NCBI RefSeq assembly: GCF_019890615.1
Contig: NZ_JAINVZ010000025.1
Location: forward strand, 36,207 to 100,206
Length of the DNA: 64,000 bases
Reading direction: 5' to 3'
Origin: Streptantibioticus parmotrematis
Lineage (GTDB): Bacteria > Actinomycetota > Actinomycetes > Streptomycetales > Streptomycetaceae
Shown: piece by piece, positions 28,701 to 35,786 of the stretch
How the letters are laid out: the number at the start of each line of letters is the position of its first letter
How positions within the stretch are numbered: position 1 is the stretch's first letter
Made by a program: the position numbers and the translations under genes
Notes under the pieces: model-generated
What the model saw: only the letters and a program-made list of their open reading frames with translations
Databases searched by the model: none
Told to the model about the DNA's origin: nothing

Positions 28701-29156
28701 GCCGACGACGAGACGGCGGTGCTGCCTCCGGTCCGGCCGGTCCGGCCCTCCGCGTCCGACGACGAGACGGCCGTGCTGCCTCCGGTGCGTCCGGGCGGCG
28801 GCGATCGCGGCAACCCGGCGGACCGCGTTCCGCCCGGGCTGTTCCGCGACGAGCGCGCCGAGTCCTCGGTCGAGCGCACCCGCGAACTGCCGCAGGTGAC
28901 GGACCCGAACGCGCGGGGCCGCGCGAACCCGCAGGCGAAATCCGGGGAGGACGTCCCGCCGCGGCCCGCCAAGCGCCCCCGTCCCAGCTGGGCGGAGGAG
29001 ACCCCGCTCGACGACCTGCCGACCCTGGCGGACGAACTCCTCGGCCCGCGCGACGAGGACGACCACCGCGACGAGCACCACGACGACCGCGACGAGCGGC
29101 ACGGCGAGCGGCAGGACGAGCGGCGCGAAGGCCGCCGGGGGCGCGGCAGGCGCTGA
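25716..29156 (+). CDS. tmk: Thymidylate kinase fused to an MFS-like membrane domain
   Basis: Residues 1-500 form about 12 hydrophobic helices like an MFS transporter. Residues 507-715 are a complete thymidylate kinase: EGGDGAGKST (P-loop near 512), TREPG, DRYIDSSVAYQG and the DRLE lid region. Next come about 160 residues of Ala/Glu/Arg-rich coiled coil, then a Pro/Asp/Thr-rich tail ending in His/Asp/Arg-rich sequence. Thymidylate kinase converts dTMP to dTDP and is essential. The fusion is characteristic of streptomycetes. The ATG follows TAGGCT by six bases and has no clear ribosome site, so the mRNA may be leaderless. Confidence 0.93.
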   Translation: MTRAEQPTGEPEDFTNALAADSRERAVTALLRVPALRRLWTAQVTSSVGDRLGLLALLALAVQAAVAQQVFGGGYRGVSFAIAVVFGLRLLAGLLFGAVLLGPLSTLTAPQGVLDRRWTMIGSDAVRLGLFVVAPLWIDWLPSSALTWLLVTVFVTGVAERVWNVAKDGAAPALLPAPPADGVRPGPDHLDALRRLDLRTGFVALPVAAAGLIAAALVNNLLGVWSQWFATHHVALVSYVAAGLFAASVAVLYLLELPGGATPRPRSPLEGLRLPKGPAGAEKGRTGALPTLVLSCAAVAGAIAASVAVAVLHAVDLGFGPVGFGLLVVALTGGVVWGIRTAPRVLPTLSRRRLLGLAIGVTGIALLLTGLVPDPVTVLALSLLAGYAAGLAANTGHTLIDQEAQEARRTRTTEHLHAVVRVAVAVAAVAAPAVAGLIGPHRLVDGSFTFDHGGAAFTLMLVGALLLPVAALVIGTLDDRQGVPLRRDLREALRGDDPAQAPAASGFFIAVEGGDGAGKSTQVEALAEWIRGKGHEVVVTREPGATAIGKRLRSILLDVASAGISHRAEALLYAADRAEHVDSVVRPALDRGAIVISDRYIDSSVAYQGAGRDLAPTEIARISRWATGGLVPHLTVLLDVSPQTARERFTEAPDRLESEPAEFHDRVRRGFLTLAAADPSRYLVVDAGQEPQAVTRVVRHRLDHLLPLSQQEIEARAEAERKAAEEARRRAEEEAARKAEEERLERERQEQLAKLRAEEEERKRQEEERRKREEAERQAEAARQAAEEARKRAEEERTRREAEERARAEEQERLRRQKEEQDRLRSEAEARRLEKQRKAEEALLRAEHAREQARLAEEARRAEEARLAEEARRAEETRRAQEAARTPAEPEGRADAEPEGPSGRSSEGPDAETTQTVETPAAAPAPRADDVTQTVETPHLGRTDETRTDETRTIEVPAVQDPAAGGSADPAAGRRTDPDAEATTAMPSVRPSAPPADDETAVLPPVRPVRPSASDDETAVLPPVRPGGGDRGNPADRVPPGLFRDERAESSVERTRELPQVTDPNARGRANPQAKSGEDVPPRPAKRPRPSWAEETPLDDLPTLADELLGPRDEDDHRDEHHDDRDERHGERQDERREGRRGRGRR

Positions 29157-29327
29157 GCGGCGGGCCGGAGTCGGGCCCCTTCGGGCAGTCGGAGTCGTCG
29201 GGCCCCTCGGGCAATCGGGGTCGCCGGGCTCCGGCAGTCCGGGGCGTCGGCGTTGCCGGCGTTGTCGGCGTTGTCGGACCCACCCCTCACAATGGGGGAC
29301 GACGACGCAGGAGAGGAGGGACCGCCG

Positions 29328-30542
29328 ATGCCCGTGTGGGACGACCTGGTGGGCCAGGGCCCGGTGGTCGAGTCGCTGACCGCCGCCGCCCGGGACGCCG
29401 ACGCCTTCGTGACCGCGGTCGCCTCCGGCGAGGCGCCCTCCTCCGCCACGTCGAAGATGACGCACGCGTGGCTGTTCACCGGCCCGCCCGGCTCCGGCCG
29501 TGCCACCGCCGCGCGCGCCTTCGCTGCCGCGCTCCAGTGCGTCAGCCCCGACCGCGCGCTGGGCGGCGTGCCCGGCTGCGGCTTCTGCGACGGCTGCCAC
29601 ACGACGCTGGTCGGCACGCACGCCGACGTCGAGGTGGTCGCCACCGACCAGTTGTCGATCGGCGTGAAGGACACCCGGGACCTGGTGCGCCGCTCGTCGC
29701 TGTCCCCGGCGGGCGGGCGCTGGCAGGTGATCGTGCTTCAGGACGCCGACCGGCTCACCGAGGGCGCGGGCAACGTGCTGCTCAAGGCGGTCGAGGAGCC
29801 CGCCCCCCGTACCGTCTGGCTGCTGTGCGCGCCCTCCGTGGAGGACGTCCTGCCCACGATCCGCTCCCGCTGCCGCCTGCTGACGCTGCGCACGCCGCCG
29901 GTGGACGCGGTGGCCGACGTGCTGGTGCGCAGGGACGGCATCGAGCCCGAGCTCGCCGCCGTCGTGGCCCGCGCCACGCAGGGCCACATCGACCGGGCCC
30001 GGAGGCTCGCCACCGACGAGCGGGCCCGCGCCCGCCGCGCCGCGGTGCTGCGCCTGCCGCTGCAACTCGGCGACATCGGCGGCTGCCTGAAGGCGGCGCA
30101 GACGCTGGTGGACTCGGCGACCGAGGACGCCAAGCAGGTCGCGGAGGAGGTCGACGCCAAGGAGACGGAGGAGTTGCGGGCCGCGCTGGGCGCCGCGTCC
30201 GGCGCAGGCAGGCGGATGCCACGCGGCACGGCGGGCGTGATGAAGGAGCTGGCCGACCGCCAGAAGCGCCGTTCCACCCGCACCCAGCGCGACACGCTGG
30301 ACCTCGCGTTGACCGACCTCGCCGGTTTCTACCGCGACGTGCTGGCCGTGCAGTTGGGCACCGCGGCGCCGGTCGCCAACGCCGAGGTGCGCGACGCGAT
30401 CGACCGCATAGCCGCCTCCGGCCGCCCGGAGCAGACCTTGCGCCGCATCGAGGCGATCCTCGCCTGCCGCGAGGCGCTCGACGGCAACGTGGCACCGCTG
30501 CTGGCGGTCGAGGCGATGACGATGGCGCTGCGCGCGGGCTGA
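29328..30542 (+). CDS. holB: DNA polymerase III subunit delta'
   Basis: This 404-residue clamp-loader subunit starts MPVWDDLVGQ and has AAA+ features: FTGPPGSGRATAARAFAAAL (a modified Walker A), four cysteines in CVSPDRALGG...CGFCDGC (the zinc module), VLQDADRLTEGAGNVLLKAVEEP (Walker B and sensor region) and IRSRC (the SRC motif). I chose the ATG at 29328 because GGAGGG lies eight bases upstream; another ATG 12 codons earlier is possible. It follows tmk as in most actinobacteria. Confidence 0.93.
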   Translation: MPVWDDLVGQGPVVESLTAAARDADAFVTAVASGEAPSSATSKMTHAWLFTGPPGSGRATAARAFAAALQCVSPDRALGGVPGCGFCDGCHTTLVGTHADVEVVATDQLSIGVKDTRDLVRRSSLSPAGGRWQVIVLQDADRLTEGAGNVLLKAVEEPAPRTVWLLCAPSVEDVLPTIRSRCRLLTLRTPPVDAVADVLVRRDGIEPELAAVVARATQGHIDRARRLATDERARARRAAVLRLPLQLGDIGGCLKAAQTLVDSATEDAKQVAEEVDAKETEELRAALGAASGAGRRMPRGTAGVMKELADRQKRRSTRTQRDTLDLALTDLAGFYRDVLAVQLGTAAPVANAEVRDAIDRIAASGRPEQTLRRIEAILACREALDGNVAPLLAVEAMTMALRAG

Positions 30543-30805
30543 GCGCGTGCGGTCGGGTTGAGCGCGTGCGGGCGCCGTCCACTGGCTGACGTGGCGTCAG
30601 CCCGGCGCGGGGGCGGTTGGTGCCTTCGGGTGATCATCGGACGCGGCGCGGTTCGCTGCGCGTCCGGCGGGGGCAAGCCTTGCACGCTGGCTGGGGCCGG
30701 CCGGGACCGCTCTCTCGCGGCGGTGCCGTAGCCGCGACGCCGCGCGACCCCACCCGGCGACCGCGGCCGGGCCGGTCCGCCCGGCTGTCCGCCGCTGTCC
30801 CCCAG

Positions 30806-32044
30806 GTGGTGCGTCCGTTGTCCCTGCCCGTGTCGCTGCCCGTCTCGTCATCGGCCTCGTCGTCATCGGTCTCGTCGGTCTCATCGGCCTCATCGGTCTC
30901 GCCGCTGTGGCCGTGGCCGTCACCGTCGCCGTCCGCGCCGCCCTCACCCCTGTCGACGGTGCTGTCCGGCGCGTCCCGCGTGTCTGGCATGCCCGGCGCG
31001 TCCCGCGTGTCCGGCGTGCTTCCGCGACCGGCGTACGAGGCGGCGTCCGCCTCCGCCGGGGCGATCACGCTGCTCTGCGTCGTGCTGCTCGTCACCGCCG
31101 TCGCTGCGGCGCTCTGGCTCGGGCGTACCGCCGTCGCCCGCTGGACGCTGGAACGCGCCGGCCGCGCCTACGAACTCCCCGAGAACTACCGTCCCGCCGT
31201 CCTTCGGGCCGCCGCCGCCCTCGCCGTGCTGACCTGCGGGATCGTGGCCGCGGTGAGCCTGCCGGACGGAGAGCCCGCCGCCCGTGCGCCGCTCGCCGCC
31301 CCCACCCTGCCCGCGCCTCCGGTCCGTAAGGCACCCGTCCCGCACGCCGCGCCGCAGAACGCGGTGGAGCCCGCGCCGGTCACCATCGCGCGCCCGGCGG
31401 GCGGCACCCTCCAGCGGTTCGCGGACGGCACCCGGGTCTGGCTGCCCCCGCAGTACGCGTACGGCGGCAGGGCGTCGCAGGCGTTCCCGATGGTGGTCGC
31501 CTACCTGCCGGCGACCGCGCCGGACCGCGAGCCGCTGTACCCGGCGTTCGTGCGGCACGTGCGGCAGGGGCTGGCCGATCCGTTCGTGATCGTGCTGCCG
31601 CGCGACTGCTCGGTGGATCCGGGCAAGGCCCTCGCCACGGCGGCGCGGCACTACCGCACGGTCGGCGGGCGCGGGGCCCGGGCGGTGGTCGGAGTCGGTG
31701 CGCTGGCCGCGTGCGCGGTGCGGGCGGCGCTGGCGAACCCGGGACGGTTCGGCGCCGCGGTGGGCGTCTCCGGCACGTACGGCAAGGGTGCCGTCGGGGT
31801 GCCGCGCGTCCGGCCGCTTTCCGCTCCGCACGTCCTGCTCGCGTCGGCGTCGGGGGAGGACGGACAACGGGCGTCGGCGCTGCGGCTGCGGGCGGCGCTG
31901 CGCCGGGTGGGCGTACGCGTGCGGATCATCGACGGCGTGGTGCCCGACCCCGGTACCGGCGGCGACGCCCGCCGCCACGAACTGGCCCTGGTCTCGGAAT
32001 ACCTCACCGAGGAGCTGGCGGGCCCGGCGCGTCCGGCCTCGTGA
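30806..32044 (+). CDS. Membrane-anchored alpha/beta-hydrolase-like protein, catalytic serine absent
   Basis: The protein has a Ser-rich low-complexity N-terminus, two hydrophobic helices (ITLLCVVLLVTAVAAALWLG and a second near LRAAAALAVLTCGIVAAVSL), a Pro-rich linker and an extracytoplasmic domain resembling esterases of the mycolyltransferase type. The expected nucleophile elbow GxSxG reads GVGALA, so the catalytic serine is missing and activity is doubtful. The start is uncertain: the frame is open from 30617, and the Ser repeats come from an imperfect 9-bp DNA repeat. I chose a GTG before the first conserved part; an ATG at 30989 is an alternative. Confidence 0.65.
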   Translation: MVRPLSLPVSLPVSSSASSSSVSSVSSASSVSPLWPWPSPSPSAPPSPLSTVLSGASRVSGMPGASRVSGVLPRPAYEAASASAGAITLLCVVLLVTAVAAALWLGRTAVARWTLERAGRAYELPENYRPAVLRAAAALAVLTCGIVAAVSLPDGEPAARAPLAAPTLPAPPVRKAPVPHAAPQNAVEPAPVTIARPAGGTLQRFADGTRVWLPPQYAYGGRASQAFPMVVAYLPATAPDREPLYPAFVRHVRQGLADPFVIVLPRDCSVDPGKALATAARHYRTVGGRGARAVVGVGALAACAVRAALANPGRFGAAVGVSGTYGKGAVGVPRVRPLSAPHVLLASASGEDGQRASALRLRAALRRVGVRVRIIDGVVPDPGTGGDARRHELALVSEYLTEELAGPARPAS

Positions 32045-32156
32045 CGAGCCCCGGCGCACGCCGTCCGCCGACTCCGGCGTCACTCGTACGAGTTGCGCTG
32101 GACGCGCGCCACCGCCCGGGGTGCGGATACGCTCGCCAGACCCGACGGGAGGACCT

Positions 32157-33761
32157 GTGGCAGCCATGGACACCGCGCGCATGCTCCGCACTTCGGCAAC
32201 CGTGCTCGCCGTCGCGGGCCTGACGCTCTCCGGCTGCTCGTCGGGCAACGGCCGGGGCGCGGCCGCGGCCACCACGGGCACCGGGGCCACGGCGGGCACG
32301 GCGGCGGTCACCTCGTCGAGTGGTCCGAGCCTCGCCCCGTTGCCCTCGGGAATCCCGGCCGACCTCCAGTCGTACTACACGCAGAAGCTCAGCTGGCACT
32401 CCTGCGACGGCCCGGGCTTCCAGTGCGCCACGATGCGGGTGCCGCTCGACTACGACCACCCGGTCGCCTCCGACGACCTCAAGCTCGCCGTCTCCCGCCA
32501 GCGCGCGAGCGGCCACGGCTCCCGCATCGGCTCGCTGCTGCTCAACCCCGGCGGCCCGGGCGGCTCGGCCATCGACTACCTGGACAACGTGGCGGCCAGC
32601 TATCCGGCGCCGGTGCGGGCCCGTTACGACCTGGTCGCCGTCGACCCGCGCGGCGTCGCCCGCAGCGCACCGGTGAAGTGTCTGAGCGACACCCAGATGG
32701 ACGCGTACACCGAGGTCGACACGACACCGCGCACCCAGCCCGAGGTCGACGCGCTGTCCAAGGCGGACAACTCGTTCGGCCAGGCCTGCGAACAGCACTC
32801 CGCCAAGCTGCTCGGCCACGTCAGCACCATCGACTCGGCCCGCGACATGGACGTCCTGCGCGCCCTGCTGGGCGACGCCAAGCTCAACTACGTCGGCAAG
32901 TCGTACGGCACGTTCCTGGGCGCGACGTACGCGGGCCTCTTCCCCAGCCGGGTCGGTCACGTCGTGCTCGACGGCGCGATGGATCCGTCGCTGTCCTCGC
33001 TGAAGATGGCCGAGACGCAGGCCGGCGGCTTCGAGACGGCGTTCCAGGCCTTCGCCAAGGACTGCGTGACGCGGGCTGACTGCCCGATGGGTCGCAGCAC
33101 GGCCGCCGCCAACACCTACATCGCGTCGTTCCTGAACCGGCTGGACGCCCACCCGCTGGCCACCGGCCAGAGCCGCACGCTCGGCCAGTCGCTCGGCGAG
33201 ACCGCGCTGATGGAGGCGATGTACTCCAAGGAGCTGTGGCCCCTGCTGCGGCAGGCGCTGAGCGCGGCCAACAGCGGCGACGGCAGCCAGCTCCTCGCCC
33301 TCTCCGATCAGTACTACGAACGCAACGCGGACGGCACGTACTCCAACCTCATGGCCGCCAACGCCGCCGTGAACTGCCTGGACCTGCCCCCGGCGGCGAC
33401 CACCCCGGCGCAGGTGAAGGCCGCGATGCCGGCGTTCATGAAGGAGTCGCCGCGGTTCGGCGACGACTTCGCGTGGATGAGCCTGAGCTGCGCGAACTGG
33501 CCGGTCAAGCCCACCGGCCGCGCCGAGCGCATCCCCGCCAGGGGTGCCGCCCCGATCCTGGTCGTCGGCACCACCCGCGACCCGGCGACCCCGTACGCGT
33601 GGGCCCGCTCCCTGGCCGGCCAGCTGACGAGCGGCCGCCTGCTGACCTACGAGGGCGACGGCCACACGGCCTACGTCAACGGCGACGACTGCATCGACAC
33701 GGCGGTCAACGGCTACCTCCTCCAGGACAAGCTCCCGCCGGAGGGCAAGCGCTGCGCGTGA
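32157..33761 (+). CDS. Secreted tripeptidyl aminopeptidase-like lipoprotein (alpha/beta hydrolase)
   Basis: The 534-residue protein carries a lipoprotein signal (LAVAGLTLSGCSSG) and the fold of the Streptomyces SlpD/SlpE and Tap proteases. It shows the oxyanion segment NPGGPGGS, the nucleophile in GKSYGTFLGA, the acid in GTTRDPATPY and the histidine in GDGHTAY; paired cysteines are present in the C-terminal part. Such enzymes remove tripeptides from the N-termini of extracellular proteins. The GTG at 32157 follows GGGAGG with four bases spacing; an ATG three codons later is too far from it. Confidence 0.92.
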   Translation: MAAMDTARMLRTSATVLAVAGLTLSGCSSGNGRGAAAATTGTGATAGTAAVTSSSGPSLAPLPSGIPADLQSYYTQKLSWHSCDGPGFQCATMRVPLDYDHPVASDDLKLAVSRQRASGHGSRIGSLLLNPGGPGGSAIDYLDNVAASYPAPVRARYDLVAVDPRGVARSAPVKCLSDTQMDAYTEVDTTPRTQPEVDALSKADNSFGQACEQHSAKLLGHVSTIDSARDMDVLRALLGDAKLNYVGKSYGTFLGATYAGLFPSRVGHVVLDGAMDPSLSSLKMAETQAGGFETAFQAFAKDCVTRADCPMGRSTAAANTYIASFLNRLDAHPLATGQSRTLGQSLGETALMEAMYSKELWPLLRQALSAANSGDGSQLLALSDQYYERNADGTYSNLMAANAAVNCLDLPPAATTPAQVKAAMPAFMKESPRFGDDFAWMSLSCANWPVKPTGRAERIPARGAAPILVVGTTRDPATPYAWARSLAGQLTSGRLLTYEGDGHTAYVNGDDCIDTAVNGYLLQDKLPPEGKRCA

Positions 33762-33808
33762 ACGCGCCGGGGGCGCGGGGCGGCCGCAGGTGGCCGTGGG
33801 CGGGCGGA

Positions 33809-33920
33809 GCACGTGGACCGGAGTCGGCGGCGCGGTCGCCGCACGTGGACCCGAGGCGGCGGGGGCGTCGGTGCCGCACGTGGACCTGAGCTGGCCGGGG
33901 CGCGGGTGCCGCACGTGAAA
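33809..33920. repeat. Four CACGTG-centred repeats upstream of tRNA-Thr
   Basis: GCACGTGGAC occurs at 33809, 33841 and 33876, and GCACGTGAAA at 33911, spaced 32-35 bp. Each contains the palindrome CACGTG. They fill the gap between the aminopeptidase stop and the tRNA promoter. Confidence 0.6.
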
Positions 33921-33949
33921 CGCGGTACGAAGCACCCCCGTGGCGTGTG

Positions 33950-33955
33950 TAAACT
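33950..33955 (+). promoter_or_regulatory. Possible -10 element of the tRNA gene
   Basis: TAAACT lies 31 bp before the mature tRNA 5' end. It is followed by a perfect GCCCCC/GGGGGC hairpin (33966-33980) in the 5' leader. No clear -35 element is visible. Confidence 0.35.
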
Positions 33956-33986
33956 TGCACCCGTTGCCCCCAGCGGGGGCGGCGCT

Positions 33987-34060
33987 GCCGCCTTAGCTCA
34001 GTCGGCCAGAGCGACGCACTCGTAATGCGTAGGTCAAGGGTTCGATTCCCTTAGGCGGCT
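33987..34060 (+). tRNA. tRNA-Thr (CGT)
   Basis: The acceptor stem pairs GCCGCCT with AGGCGGC. The anticodon stem is ACGCA/TGCGT around the loop CTCGTAA, giving anticodon CGT, which reads ACG threonine codons. The T arm is AAGGG-TTCGATT-CCCTT. CCA is not encoded. The 3' part from 34019 is the attachment-site core of the neighbouring integrative element, which restores the tRNA on insertion. Confidence 0.96.
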
Positions 34061-34062
34061 CC
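34019..34062 (+). repeat. attL: 44-bp attachment core in the tRNA 3' end
   Basis: The 44 bases from the anticodon loop to just past the discriminator recur exactly at 43122-43165 and with one change at 50422-50465. This is the hallmark of site-specific insertion into a tRNA gene by a tyrosine integrase. The integrase gene reads into this core and its TGA stop (34034-34036 on the minus strand) is inside it. Confidence 0.93.
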
Positions 34063-35455
34063 GATAAAAGCCCAGGTCAACGACGTTATCGTCGGAGATC
34101 TGGGCTTTTTCAGTTGCAGCGCCGGTTGCAGTAGTGGCGGCGTGGAGGGGTTCGGGCTTCCCGGTCCGGCCCCAGAGCGCCTGGCCCATACGGGAGGCGG
34201 CTTCCTGGGCGAGCGGGACGGCGATGTGGGTGTACCGGGTGGTCACGCGGAGATCGGAGTGACCGAGGATCTCCATCACGATCCGGACGTCGACGCCGTA
34301 CTCCAGGAGCAGCGTCGCGGAGGTGTGCCGCCCGTCGTGCACCCGGGCGTCCCGGACACTGGCGATCCGTAGCAGCGCCTTCCAGTCCTCCCAGTCGTCG
34401 CGCGGATCGACCGGCCGTCCGTCCGGCTGGCAGAACACGAGGTCGTTCTCCTGCCACACGGCGCCTGCTTGGGAGCGCTGGCGTTGCTGCTCGATGCGGT
34501 GCGCCTCAAGCTCCGGGATCAGCTCAGGCGGAAGCGAGATGGTGCGCTTGCTCTTGCCCTTCGGCTCGCGGAAGACGAGTCCGCCGCCTTTGCGTTGCGG
34601 GCAGGTGCTCGCGTGGCGGGCGCAGTCCTTCGGGCAGGGCGGGGGACAGGCGCGCGTGTGCTGCTTGCACGCCTTCGGGCACGGCTTGGTCTTGTGCCGC
34701 TTCACGCCGCAGGCATGCGGGTCGTCGCACCCGTGCTGCCAGGTGTTGCGCTGGAGTTGCCACCAGACGCGTACGCGGCCGGTGTTGAGGTCCAGGTACG
34801 ACCAACGCAGCCCCAGCGCCTCGCCCTGCCGTAGGCCGAGTGCGAGTCCGACCGACCAGCGCACAGCGCTGGGTCGCCGCTGGGCGGCCGTGAGGATCTG
34901 CCGCGTCTCATCCCGGGTGAACGGGACGATCTCCGCCTCGCGCACGGTGGGCGGCTCAACGAGTTGCGCGACGTTGCGCGCGATGATCCCGCGCCGGACA
35001 GCGATCTTGAGCATCCGGGACAGTACGCGGTGAACCTTGAGCACGTGGCTCGGTGCCTTCCCGGCGTCGAGCATCTTCGCGTACAGCCTGTCCAGGTGCT
35101 CGGGTTGGAGCCGGTCCAACTTGTGCTGTCCGAGCCCCGGGACGATCCAGTTCTTCGCCTTGGAGCGGTAGTCGTCCAGCGAGCGGGGCGCGAGGGTGCG
35201 CGGCGCGATGGTGTCGAGATAGGTGGTCACCCACGCCTCGACGGTCGGCACGCGCCCCTTGCCGGGAACGTTCCCGGCGTCGCGCTTGCGCTCCAACTCG
35301 CGAATTTTGTCGCGTACTTCGCTTGCTGTCTTGCCGCTCCTGTGACGTCGATCGAGTGAACCGTCGTCCTTCAGGCCGATGGTGATGTACGCGTGGTACG
35401 CGCCGTCCGCCCCGAGGTAGATCTTGCTGTGGCCGTTGGGTTGCCGTTTGCTCAT
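34034..35455 (-). CDS. int: Tyrosine site-specific integrase
   Basis: The 473-residue recombinase inserts the element into tRNA-Thr. It has an N-terminal SAM-like core-binding domain and a catalytic domain with the first arginine in GLALGLRQGEALGLRW, HDGRHTSATLL (H-x-x-R), GHSDLRVTTRYTH (second histidine and nucleophilic tyrosine). Between them is a Cys/His-rich insertion of about 50 residues (CPKACKQHTRACPPPCPKDC), typical of the pSAM2-type branch and probably metal-binding. The final codons are encoded by the att core, and the stop codon lies inside the tRNA gene. It overlaps xis by ATGA. Confidence 0.95.
   Translation of the reverse strand: MSKRQPNGHSKIYLGADGAYHAYITIGLKDDGSLDRRHRSGKTASEVRDKIRELERKRDAGNVPGKGRVPTVEAWVTTYLDTIAPRTLAPRSLDDYRSKAKNWIVPGLGQHKLDRLQPEHLDRLYAKMLDAGKAPSHVLKVHRVLSRMLKIAVRRGIIARNVAQLVEPPTVREAEIVPFTRDETRQILTAAQRRPSAVRWSVGLALGLRQGEALGLRWSYLDLNTGRVRVWWQLQRNTWQHGCDDPHACGVKRHKTKPCPKACKQHTRACPPPCPKDCARHASTCPQRKGGGLVFREPKGKSKRTISLPPELIPELEAHRIEQQRQRSQAGAVWQENDLVFCQPDGRPVDPRDDWEDWKALLRIASVRDARVHDGRHTSATLLLEYGVDVRIVMEILGHSDLRVTTRYTHIAVPLAQEAASRMGQALWGRTGKPEPLHAATTATGAATEKAQISDDNVVDLGFYRSRLRESNP
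34070..34110 (+). terminator. tRNA terminator supplied by the element
   Basis: GCCCAG (34070-34075) pairs with CTGGGC (34100-34105), followed by TTTTT; an inner CGACG/CGTCG pair extends it. It lies inside the 3' end of int on the opposite strand. Thus the inserted element both restores the tRNA and supplies its terminator. Confidence 0.65.
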
Positions 35456-35670
35456 GCGGATTCCTCCTGTTCCTGTTCGCGTCGTCGGTCGAGGTAGTCG
35501 AGGAGCGCGCGGGCGGGGATCTTGCGGCTCCGGCCGATGTGGATGGATTCGATCTCACCCGAGGCGAGAAGGTCATAGAGCTTGCTCCTGCCGATCCGTA
35601 GGGCGTGCGCGGCTTCCGCGACGGTGTAGACGAGACGTTCGGTCGGATTCGTGATCGTCGTGGTGATCAC
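35452..35670 (-). CDS. xis: Excisionase (MerR-like HTH)
   Basis: The 72-residue protein contains VYTVAEAAHALRIGRSKLYDLLASGEIESIHIGRSRKIPARALLDYL, the winged helix of small AICE excisionases, which bend DNA and direct the integrase toward excision. Upstream is AGGAGGTGATC, a perfect anti-16S match. The GTG used here lies within this site; the next conventional start is far inside the helix, so the real start may be this GTG or a rare codon such as ATC about ten bases on. It overlaps int by four bases. Confidence 0.88.
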   Translation of the reverse strand: MITTTITNPTERLVYTVAEAAHALRIGRSKLYDLLASGEIESIHIGRSRKIPARALLDYLDRRREQEQEESA

Positions 35671-35786
35671 CTCCTCTCGGTGGGGGGGCGGGGCGGAGTC
35701 GTCCGCGTGGACGTCCGCCGCGCCGTCCGCAGCCCGCTACGCGCAGGCGCGCGAGGGGACGCGGACGTTCGCGCGGACGCGGACGA

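Noticed and set aside
25683..30065. A 1,460-codon minus-strand frame over tmk and holB
   Set aside because: Shadow of the coiled-coil and kinase genes; it has no start signal and only low-complexity composition.
30617..30805. N-terminal extension of the membrane protein from a TTG at 30617
   Set aside because: The extension is Arg/Gly-rich and unlike a signal or cytoplasmic tail; it probably covers the promoter.
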